A stretch of DNA of 64,000 bases from Ichthyophis bannanicus (taxonomy: Eukaryota; Chordata; Amphibia; Gymnophiona; Ichthyophiidae). Below the pieces are notes generated by a model. It made no database searches. It saw only the letters and a program-made list of their open reading frames with translations, and was not told the origin of the DNA. Below are positions 33,004 through 40,223 of this stretch, one piece after another. The stretch lies in NCBI GenBank assembly GCA_033557465.1, contig CM066039.1:399857440-399921439 (forward strand), read 5' to 3'. The position numbers were made by a program, and so were the translations under genes. The stretch's first letter is position 1; every line of letters begins with the position of its first letter.

Positions 33004-34206
33004 TGTGACGTGGTAGCATCCCCAGAAGCCATGGAAACAGATGGTGACCCTGTGGAAAGTATTGGTACTGCAGGTGAATGCAGGATTTTCTCTTCTCAGA
33101 ACAAGAAACACATGGCTAATCAGCTAACACAGCTCACCTCGGGGGAGGGGAAAAGCAGAGTTACTGATTGGGCACTCCCTAGCAGGAGGCGGGCTGTCCA
33201 AAGCAGAGGCAGCTTGTTAAGCAGACAAGATGGGAAGCAAGGGGGAGCAAAGCAAGAGAGAGCAAAGCAAGAGAGAGCGAAGCCGGAAGGAGAAGGAAAG
33301 AAGCAGAGAGGAAGGCAGGAAGTAGCCTTTGACTCAGAAATCCTTGACTTGGAAAGAGAAACACTGCCCAGCTGTAATCCAAGGAGAGGGGATTCAGACC
33401 CAAGAAGCAGGTACCAGGGATACTCAGAGGCTGATAGAATCGTCTGTGAACAGGAGAGGTTTGAAGCACTGAGAGACCCAGGGATAAAGCCCAGGCTTCT
33501 GGAGGGGAGAGCTGACCCGTGGAAAGGAAGGCAGAGCGGCAAGGAATTCTCAGACAAGCCTCAATACAAGGTACATGGTGTGTTTGATACAGATGACAAG
33601 TTTTATAATGAGAAGCCAGAAAGAGTGAATGCTGATTTTAAAACTCAGGACAGACTCAGTCAATATGAAGACAGTTGGCTGCAGCCTGGAAATCGTTTAA
33701 ACAGTCCCAGCTATTCTCACCAGACAGCTGAAAGCTTTAGCAAGCCAGCTAATAGAAAGAAAACAGCTGACCTGTATGGCAGAGAAATAAGCCAGGAGAA
33801 GTTAGACAGTCCTGCGTTTGAAGCACTCTTTAGAAGCACTCCTCATACAACTGAAGTTGGTAACCCGACACTTACTTTCAGAGACAAGTGGGGGAGGGGT
33901 AACTCCAGCACATTGAATGATTGTTTTACCAGAGACGGCATTACTAGCTATCCTGAAATAAGGACTGCAAACAAATGCTTACCTAAGGAAGGAGCAGATC
34001 CTCAGCTTAGCCCAGTTAGAAGACAGGCTGAATTACTCCTTAGAGAATTTAAGGAATTCTTAGACAAACGAGCAATTTCTGACCAGAAGCTAGCACAACC
34101 AGAAAATAGTCCTGAAGCAGAAATGCCCTTGGCTTGTCCTTTGCCAATGATAGAAGTAGACCAGCCAATGGACTGTTCAACCTGTCTTATTGACAGAGAT
34201 AAGTGA
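33004..34206 (+). CDS. LTR-encoded acidic-tail protein, family A (5' LTR copy)
   Basis: Open from the first LTR codon (TGT) to a stop at 34204-34206, 400 codons. The Met six bases before the LTR belongs to the flank. The earliest internal Met is in SPEAMETDGD (about residue 10). The protein is highly charged, has two direct repeats of a Lys-Gln-Glu-Arg-Ala type (near residue 80), and includes a long Lys/Glu/Arg and Ser/Tyr-rich middle. A helical-looking stretch (RRQAELLLREFKEFLDKRAIS) precedes the end PLPMIEVDQPMDCSTCLIDR. No catalytic or membrane feature is recognised. The 3' LTR copy is fused to pol. Confidence 0.7.
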   Translation, partial: CDVVASPEAMETDGDPVESIGTAGECRIFSSQNKKHMANQLTQLTSGEGKSRVTDWALPSRRRAVQSRGSLLSRQDGKQGGAKQERAKQERAKPEGEGKKQRGRQEVAFDSEILDLERETLPSCNPRRGDSDPRSRYQGYSEADRIVCEQERFEALRDPGIKPRLLEGRADPWKGRQSGKEFSDKPQYKVHGVFDTDDKFYNEKPERVNADFKTQDRLSQYEDSWLQPGNRLNSPSYSHQTAESFSKPANRKKTADLYGREISQEKLDSPAFEALFRSTPHTTEVGNPTLTFRDKWGRGNSSTLNDCFTRDGITSYPEIRTANKCLPKEGADPQLSPVRRQAELLLREFKEFLDKRAISDQKLAQPENSPEAEMPLACPLPMIEVDQPMDCSTCLIDRDK

Positions 34207-34625
34207 AGCAAAGCTTGAATTGTCATATGCTATAATATACTAAACGTATCCTGTATGAGTACCTTGCTGAAGAGCTTATGAAGAAGTAAAAATAAGCTAA
34301 AGCATATCTTGTTCACAACTCAGGAACATTCTTGTTTTGCCAGTGTTTGTTTGATTTAAAAGCAGAGGTCACATGACTAAATGTGAACCCTAGCGTTAAA
34401 GGACATTTGAGCACAGCATTGAAGAGCCTGTTTTTGCTTTATTCTTACTTTGGCTAAAATATTCCTTCACGTCTGTTCCATTCCACCACGGAGCGGGAGA
34501 AATAAATCCTTATGTAAAAAAATATTCTTTTGCCTGCCTTATCACTTGACCTTTCACAACTACAACCTCAACCTCAAGGCCAACCCCTCCTTAAACCCTC
34601 AAGGTTAGGGAGCGGGTGGGTGGCA
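33004..34625 (+). repeat. 5' LTR of Gypsy element A
   Basis: TGTGACGTGGTAG ... GGGTGGGTGGCA. The first three-quarters is coding (to 34206). An AATAAA lies at about 34500, so the R and U5 regions would be in the last 130 bp or so. Confidence 0.9.
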
Positions 34626-34629
34626 AAAG

Positions 34630-34648
34630 TGGCGTAGTATTAAGGATT
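34630..34648 (+). promoter_or_regulatory. primer-binding site of element A (tRNA-Ser-like)
   Basis: Four bases after the LTR: TGGCGTAGTATTAAGGATT. The first nine bases equal those of element B and fit the complement of the vertebrate tRNA-Ser 3' end; about 15 of 19 positions agree with the sequence I recall. Confidence 0.5.
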
Positions 34649-34799
34649 TGGCGCAGGCGCAAAAGGAGCCACAGCAGGAGCTGCAGAGATCTTCTTCCAG
34701 TGGACCCCGGCAGAAGAGCTGACGAGCCCAGCAGAGGAAGAGGGACTGCAGAAGGCTACAGAAGCCATTGCTGACGTGCTTGAAAAACACCTTAGCCAG

Positions 34800-34962
34800 G
34801 TAAAGGGTATCCACCCCGGGTTGTGAGGATACCAGGGCGAGGGTGTCTCCTAGTGGTAACTGGGGGAAGGAAAAAAAATATATATATATAGAGAGAGAGG
34901 AAACACAGATAATCCAGAGTGTTGTGATACCGCACTTGGGTCCGTGTTCTGTTTTATTACAG
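34800..34962 (+). other. candidate leader intron of element A
   Basis: Donor-like CCAG|GTAAAG at 34799/34800; acceptor-like TGTTCTGTTTTATTACAG ending 34962. The 163-nt interval contains a (TA)n-(GA)n microsatellite near 34878-34900. The exon after the acceptor starts GAATCCCAAG and reaches the gag ATG within about 10-16 nt. Same layout as in element B. Confidence 0.45.
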
Positions 34963-34972
34963 GAATCCCAAG

Positions 34973-36433
34973 ATGGCGATGGATCCCAAGGAGATATTCA
35001 ACTGGATGGCGACGCAGCTGGAGCGCCAGGTCGACCTTGCGTTGGAAGCGCAGCAGAGAGCCAGTGCAAGTCTAAAGGAACAGCAGCAACCTCTACTAAC
35101 TCTGTTGGAAGAGTGGTTAAAAGAGAGGAAGCAAGCCACTGTACCAGCGCCTGATACAGGTTCCATTTTGACTAACACAGTACAGCCTGCCAATTTACAA
35201 ACAGGAACTCTGTTTAATTTTGGACAACTCACCAGTCAAAATGATATAGATGATTATCTTGAGAGCTTCGAAAGGGTAGCTCGCCTTAGCTTATGGCCTA
35301 AGGAACACTGGGCCTTAAGGTTAGCCGCCTCCCTTACTGGGGAAGCGATAGCCGCTTACCACGCCATGCCCGCTGAGTTGGCCGGAAGCTACGACGATTT
35401 AAAAAAGGCAATAAGGGAGAGACTAGGACTCACTCCGCTAGTCTACCGCACTCGCTTGAGGAGCGTGAGACTGAGGCCGAGTGAAACCCCTAAGTCCTTG
35501 TGCCATCGAATTCGTAGTTTGATTAACAAATGGCTAACTCCAGAAAGGAGGTCTGTGGAATCCATTCTGGACGAATTAGTATTAGAGCAGTATATGGACG
35601 CTCTACCACAAGGAATCCGCACCTTCCTGATCCTGCAAAATTGCAAACCTCCCCAGGAAGCGGTGGCTCTCTCTGAGAGGTATATAGAGGCAGAGTTAAC
35701 TGCCCAGAGAGGTGGCACCCCTTCCTATGAGTTAAGCACTAGCGGATCAGAAAGGAGACGGAGGGTGCAGGAGGATCCAGTAAAAATGTGCATGCCTCTT
35801 TGGAAAAGTTCTGCATGTAAGCTAAGATGCTACAAATGTGGGCAGGTAGGACATGTACAAAAACATTGTTTTGTAAAAACTGCTCTAATTGCAGATAGTT
35901 ACATGGAAGATAGACCAGGGTTTCTTCTGGCTGTATCAGTACAGGGGATTACCACTCAAGCTTTGCTAGACTCAGGAGCCGAGTTAAGTATGATCTCTGA
36001 GGAGTTCTGGAAAGCGATAGAAGCCAGGCAGGCCCCAGAAGTAATTCAGCCTGTAGATTCAGTGAAGATAAGATGTGTTCACGGAGGAACATCTTCCTAC
36101 CCCGTCTATGACCTACCCATAACAGGGCTAGGTACCCAAAAACCTATTCCACTAGCAGTTGTCCCATGTCTCCCACATCCGATGATTCTAGGCCAGGATT
36201 GGCCGCAGTTTCACCAAGGACTAGTGCAAGGGTTACAAGAGAGAGAGGGTTCCCACGTAGGAAAAGGCCCTGAAGAAACGCAAGCTCTCGCCACACAAAA
36301 AGTGAAATCAGTTCTCCGACCCTTGGGGGCTCAAGTCAGTAAAAATAGCCAAAGGAAAGAAACTCCAAGGGACGATAATGCAGGAAAACCCAAATTTGTC
36401 TTAAGGTTCTGCAAAATGACCCCTAATGCTTAG
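34973..36433 (+). CDS. Gypsy A Gag-protease (SCAN-like capsid)
   Basis: 486 codons. Two starts are possible, MAMDP (34973) and MDP (34979); the second aligns with element B. Residues about 80-155 form the capsid N-part (FNFGQLTSQNDIDDYLESFE, LTGEAIAAYHAMP). Residues about 159-240 resemble a SCAN domain (LCHRIRSLINKWLTPERRS, LVLEQYMDALPQGI, EAVALSERYIE), the mark of Gmr1-like Gypsy Gag. A CCHC knuckle CYKCGQVGHVQKHC is at 286-299. The aspartic protease has LLDSGAELSMIS with catalytic Asp333, and an ILGQDW block near 426. The frame ends in TAG; dUTPase follows in the same frame. Comparison with element B, which has no stop there, suggests a Gln codon changed to TAG, though readthrough is possible. 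Confidence 0.85.
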   Translation: MAMDPKEIFNWMATQLERQVDLALEAQQRASASLKEQQQPLLTLLEEWLKERKQATVPAPDTGSILTNTVQPANLQTGTLFNFGQLTSQNDIDDYLESFERVARLSLWPKEHWALRLAASLTGEAIAAYHAMPAELAGSYDDLKKAIRERLGLTPLVYRTRLRSVRLRPSETPKSLCHRIRSLINKWLTPERRSVESILDELVLEQYMDALPQGIRTFLILQNCKPPQEAVALSERYIEAELTAQRGGTPSYELSTSGSERRRRVQEDPVKMCMPLWKSSACKLRCYKCGQVGHVQKHCFVKTALIADSYMEDRPGFLLAVSVQGITTQALLDSGAELSMISEEFWKAIEARQAPEVIQPVDSVKIRCVHGGTSSYPVYDLPITGLGTQKPIPLAVVPCLPHPMILGQDWPQFHQGLVQGLQEREGSHVGKGPEETQALATQKVKSVLRPLGAQVSKNSQRKETPRDDNAGKPKFVLRFCKMTPNA

Positions 36434-37006
36434 GCCCCCAAGAGAGCCACGCCTAACGCAGCAGGATTGGACCTCACCAGTGCTGAAGATATTATTGTTC
36501 CCGCGGGCGGAAAGGCACTGGTGGATACTGCTCTGCAAATAGAACTACCTGCTGGGTGTTATGGCCGACTAGCTCCATGGTCAGGCTTGACGCTAAAACA
36601 TTTTATAGACATCGGGGCGGGCGTAATAGACCCGGACTACCGTGGTTCTATAAAAGTACTTATCTTCAACTTTGGGAAAAATTATTTCAAAGTGAAGACC
36701 GGCGACCGCATAGCACAACTGATCTGTGAGCGCGTCGGACTTCCCCCTTTGGAAGAGGTGCCTGTCCTATCCACGACAATGCGGGGTGTGCAAGGCTTCG
36801 GATCGACAGGGACTAATAGCCTGCAAGGGTTAGCAGCCTCAGTAGAGAGGGAGGAGGTGGAAGAAGAGGACCTCGGACCCCAGCTGACAGACTGTAAGCA
36901 GAATCCTGAACCCCGATTGGATGAAGGGCTTTCATGGGCCCAAAAACAAGAGTTGAGACAAGTGCTATCAAGGTCCTCACACCCGTACCTGGAGAAACAA
37001 AATTGA
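36434..37006 (+). CDS. Gypsy A dUTPase domain of Pol
   Basis: dUTPase hydrolyses dUTP and keeps uracil out of new cDNA. All five motifs are present: AAGLDLTSAED (1), APWSGLTLKHFIDIGAG (2, normally PRSGLA), [19 protein letters not shown] (3), VKTGDRIAQLICE (4) and VQGFGSTG (5). It lies directly after protease in the same frame and before RT, a position where Gmr1-like elements would be expected to have integrase. The frame runs on into the RT N-terminus and is shifted by a deletion of about 10 nt near 36970, judged from element B. Motif 2 deviates (Trp for Arg), so activity is uncertain. Confidence 0.85.
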   Translation, partial: APKRATPNAAGLDLTSAEDIIVPAGGKALVDTALQIELPAGCYGRLAPWSGLTLKHFIDIGAGVIDPDYRGSIKVLIFNFGKNYFKVKTGDRIAQLICERVGLPPLEEVPVLSTTMRGVQGFGSTGTNSLQGLAASVEREEVEEEDLGPQLTDCKQNPEPRLDEGLSWAQKQELRQVLSRSSHPYLEKQN

Positions 37007-39546
37007 TAGCCCACGAAATAGTAACAACCCCAGGCGAAGTGGTAAGGCAGCGTCCTTACCGACTACCGGAGGCAAAAAAGACTGAAGTAGTCCGGCAGGT
37101 GGGAGAAATGCTAGCCATGGGAATCATCGAGGAATCCCGGAGCCCATGGAACAGCCCTATCGTCATGGTACCGAAACCAGATGGGTCAATTCGCTTTTGT
37201 ATTGACTTTCGGAAAGTAAATTCGATATCCCGATTCGACTCGTATCCAATGCCTAGGATTGAGGAGCTTCTCGATCGCCTAGGGCAAGCCAAGTATCTCA
37301 CAACCCTCGATATGTCCAAGGGGTATTGGCAAGTTCCCCTTACCAGAGAGGCTAGGCCGAAAACCGCTTTCAGCACACCTATAGGCCTCTATCAATTTAG
37401 GCAGATGCCCTTTGGCCTACATGGGGCCGCGGCCACTTGCCAACGGCTCATGGATATGGTCCTATGTCCCCATCATGCCTACGCAGTCGCCTACATGGAC
37501 GATGTTGTTATTCACAGCGAGACTTGGACTCAGCATGTACAAAGAGTCAAAGCAGTATTACTAGCAATCCGGAATGCAGGCCTCACCTTGAATCCCGCCA
37601 AGTGTCTCTTCGGGGGACAAGAAGTAAAATACTTGGGTCATGTGGTGGGCCATGGAATGGTAAAACCATTACTTAGTAAAATTGCAAGCGTACAGGCCTT
37701 CCCAAAACCTGCCAACAAAAAACAGTTACGCAGCTTTTTGGGTCTGGTGGGTTATTATCGAAGATTCATCCCACATTTTTCAGAAAAGACCGCCTTGCTA
37801 ACGGATATGCTGAGGAAAAATGCACCCAATAAGCTTAAATGGAATACGGAAGCTGAACAGGTGTTTGACCTTTTAAAGAAACAGCTTTGTGAAGCACCGT
37901 TGTTGAAGGGGGTAGATTTCTCCAAGACCTTCATAGTACAGAGAGACGCCTCTGATACGGGTCTGGGCGCTGTCTTATCTCAGCGACATGAGGGTATAGA
38001 ACACCTGGTCTTATTCCTGAGTAGGAAACTGACACCGGCGGAGCGAAATTACTCCACAATTGAGCGCGAGTGCCTGGCCATCAAGTGGGCTATTGATGCG
38101 CTGCGCTTCTACTTAGTGGGGAGAAAATTCATCCTGATCACGGACCACACACCCTTAAAGTGGTTAAACCAAATGCATAACCATAATTCTCGGCTTACGC
38201 GGTGGTTCATGGCTCTACAAGCCTTTGAGTTCCAAGTAGAACACCGAGCCGGAAAACTCCACCAGAATGCTGACGCGTTAAGTCGTATCACGTGCTGTGC
38301 GGATGATCCTAAATCAGCCCGTGATATCTTAAGGGGGGGGATCTGTGACGTGGTAGCATCCCCAGAAGCCATGGAAACAGATTGTGACCCTGTGGAAAGT
38401 ATTGGTACTGCAGGTGAATGCAGGATTTTCTCTGCTCAGAACAAGAAACACATGGCTAATCAGCTAACACAGCTCACCTCAGGGGAGGGGGAAAGCAGAG
38501 TTACTGATTGGGCACGCCCTAGTAGGAGGCGGGCTGTCCAAAGCAGAGGCAGCTTGTTAAGCAGACAAGATGGGAAGCAAGGGGGAGCAAAGCAAGAGAG
38601 AGCAAAGCAAGAGAGAGCGAAGCCGGAAGGAGAAGGAAAGAAGCAGAGAGGAAGGCAGGAAGTAGCCTTTGACTCAGAAATCCTTGACTTGGAAAGAGAA
38701 ACACTGCCCAGCTGTAATCCAAGGAGAGGGGATTCAGACCCAAGAAGCAGGTACCAGGGATACTCAGAGGCTGATAGAATCGTCTGTGAACAGGAGAGGT
38801 TTGAAGCACTGAGAGACCCAGGGATAAAGCCCAGGCTTCTGGAGGGGAGAGCTGACCCGTGGAAAGGAAGGCAGAACGGCAAGGAATTCTCAGACAAGCC
38901 TCAATACAAGGTACATGGTGTGTTTGATACAGATGACAAGTTTTATAATGAGAAGCCAGAAAGAGTGAATGCTGATTTTAAAACTCAGGACAGACTCAGT
39001 CAATATGAAGACAGTTGGCTGCAGCCTGGAAATCATTTAAACAGTCCCAGCTATTCTCACCAGACAGCTGAAAGCTTTAGCAAGCCAGCTAATAGAAAGA
39101 AAACAGCTGACCTGTATGGCAGAGAAATAAGCCAGGAGAAGTTAGACGGTCCTGCGTTTGAAGCACTCTTTAGAAGCACTCCTCATACAACTGAAGTTGG
39201 TAACCCGACACTTACTTTCAGAGACAAGTGGGAGAGGGGTAACTCCAGCACATTGAATGATTGTTTTACCAGAGACGGCATTACTAGCTATCCTGAAATA
39301 AGGACTGCAAACAAATGCTTACCTAAGGAAGGAGCAGATCCTCAGCTTAGCCCAGTTAGAAGACAGGCTGAATTACTCCTTAGAGAATTTAAGGAATTCT
39401 TAGACAAACGAGCAATTTCTGACCAGAAGCTAGCACAACCAGAAAATAGTCCTGAAGCAGAAATGCCCTTGGCTTGTCCTTTGCCAATGATAGAAGTAGA
39501 CCAGCCAATGGACTGTTCAACCTGTCTTATTGACAGAGATAAGTGA
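36934..39546 (+). CDS. Gypsy A RT-RNase H fused in frame to LTR-encoded domain
   Basis: 870 codons. The first Met is an artefact of the upstream frameshift. RT spans about residues 20-300: RQRPYRLPEAKK, ESRSPWNSPIVMVPKPDGSI, YLTTLDMSKGYWQVPL (Asp near 125), MPFGLHGAAATCQRLMD, AYMDDVVIHS (YMDD 187-190) and LGLVGYYRRFIPHFS. RNase H, about 330-460: RDASDTGLGAVLSQ, YSTIERECLAIKWAI, LITDHTPLKWL and QNADALSRIT. There is no HHCC zinc motif, no DDE core and no chromodomain. At residue 468 the frame crosses the polypurine tract (LRGGI), enters the 3' LTR at TGT (residue 471) and continues 400 codons to the PMIEVDQPMDCSTC tail. Such a Pol-LTR fusion is unusual. Confidence 0.85.
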   Translation: MGPKTRVETSAIKVLTPVPGETKLIAHEIVTTPGEVVRQRPYRLPEAKKTEVVRQVGEMLAMGIIEESRSPWNSPIVMVPKPDGSIRFCIDFRKVNSISRFDSYPMPRIEELLDRLGQAKYLTTLDMSKGYWQVPLTREARPKTAFSTPIGLYQFRQMPFGLHGAAATCQRLMDMVLCPHHAYAVAYMDDVVIHSETWTQHVQRVKAVLLAIRNAGLTLNPAKCLFGGQEVKYLGHVVGHGMVKPLLSKIASVQAFPKPANKKQLRSFLGLVGYYRRFIPHFSEKTALLTDMLRKNAPNKLKWNTEAEQVFDLLKKQLCEAPLLKGVDFSKTFIVQRDASDTGLGAVLSQRHEGIEHLVLFLSRKLTPAERNYSTIERECLAIKWAIDALRFYLVGRKFILITDHTPLKWLNQMHNHNSRLTRWFMALQAFEFQVEHRAGKLHQNADALSRITCCADDPKSARDILRGGICDVVASPEAMETDCDPVESIGTAGECRIFSAQNKKHMANQLTQLTSGEGESRVTDWARPSRRRAVQSRGSLLSRQDGKQGGAKQERAKQERAKPEGEGKKQRGRQEVAFDSEILDLERETLPSCNPRRGDSDPRSRYQGYSEADRIVCEQERFEALRDPGIKPRLLEGRADPWKGRQNGKEFSDKPQYKVHGVFDTDDKFYNEKPERVNADFKTQDRLSQYEDSWLQPGNHLNSPSYSHQTAESFSKPANRKKTADLYGREISQEKLDGPAFEALFRSTPHTTEVGNPTLTFRDKWERGNSSTLNDCFTRDGITSYPEIRTANKCLPKEGADPQLSPVRRQAELLLREFKEFLDKRAISDQKLAQPENSPEAEMPLACPLPMIEVDQPMDCSTCLIDRDK
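38330..38343 (+). promoter_or_regulatory. polypurine tract of element A
   Basis: TAAGGGGGGGGATC immediately before the 3' LTR TG. It contains eight G, which keeps RNase H in frame with the LTR reading frame. Element B has seven G in the matching tract. Confidence 0.8.
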
Positions 39547-39965
39547 AGCAAAGCTTGAATGGTCATATGCTATAATATACTAAACGTATCCTGTATGAGT
39601 ATCTTGCTGAAGAGCTTATGAAGAAGTAAAAATAAGCTAAAGCATATCTTGTTCACAACTCAGGAACATTCTTGTTTTGCCAGTGTTTGTTTGATTTAAA
39701 AGCAGAGGTCACATGACTAAATGTGAACCCTAGCGTTAAAGGACATTTGAGCACAGCATTGAAGAGCCTGTTTTTGCTTTATTCTTACTTTGGCTAAAAT
39801 ATTCCTTCACGTCTGTTCCATTCCACCGCGGAGCGGGAGAAATAAATCCTTATGTAAAAAAATATTCTTTTGCCTGCCTTATCACTTGACCTTTCACAAC
39901 TACAACCTCAACCTCAAGGCCAACCCCTCCTTAAACCCTCAAGGTTAGGGAGCGGGTGGGTGGCA
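38344..39965 (+). repeat. 3' LTR of Gypsy element A
   Basis: 1622 bp, same length as the 5' LTR, about 13 substitutions, no indels seen. Its coding part is the C-terminal extension of pol (to 39546). AATAAA at about 39840. Confidence 0.9.
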
Positions 39966-40205
39966 GGCCGCATAGCGCCCCGCTCAGGTTTGGCTGCAAA
40001 ATGCTTCATTGATGTCGGCGCAGGAGTTATAGACCCAGACTACAGAGGGGTAGTGAAAGTCTTACTTTTTAATTTCGGAAAGGAAGATTTTAAAGTAAGG
40101 GTGGGTGACAGGTTCGCCCAACTCATCTGTGAGAGTGTAGGCTTCCCTTCATTGGAAGAAGTACCTTCGCTGACCCCCACGGGTCATTGAGCGGGGGGAT
40201 TTGGG
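39966..40205 (+). pseudogene. Gypsy B dUTPase 3' half
   Basis: Continues the dUTPase broken at 33003, with motif 2 ([17 protein letters not shown], including the usual Arg), motif 3 ([19 protein letters not shown]) and motif 4 ([13 protein letters not shown]). A TGA at 40188-40190 precedes a decayed motif 5 (GGFGSTG in the same frame). GGCC is shared by both sides of the element A insertion. Confidence 0.8.
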
Positions 40206-40223
40206 TCCACTGGGCTGGGCGAA

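Larger units (their letters stand above)
33004..39965 (+). mobile_element. Gypsy element A, near-complete and young
   Basis: A 6962-bp element with two 1622-bp LTRs (33004-34625 and 38344-39965) that differ at about 13 positions by eye (0.8 percent), flanked by GGCC at 33000-33003 and 39966-39969. It carries a primer-binding site, candidate leader intron, gag-protease, dUTPase and RT-RNase H, followed directly by the polypurine tract and 3' LTR. No integrase is seen. Lesions: a TAG between protease and dUTPase, and a deletion of about 10 nt between dUTPase and RT. It is nested in the dUTPase gene of its relative, element B. Confidence 0.9.

Noticed and set aside
33120..33557. Minus-strand Ser/Leu/Cys-rich open frames in LTR A, repeated at 38460-38897
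   Set aside because: They are antisense shadows of the LTR coding frame and are duplicated only because the LTR is. Hydrophobic appearance comes from reading Lys/Glu-rich codons in reverse.
33004..34206. Envelope gene or MMTV-like superantigen in the LTR
   Set aside because: The LTR-encoded proteins show no signal peptide, transmembrane segment, furin site or fusion peptide, and no superantigen resemblance that I can see. I keep function unknown.
34878..34900. (TA)n(GA)n tract as a regulatory element of element A
   Set aside because: It lies in the candidate leader intron and has no counterpart in element B; a simple microsatellite is sufficient.
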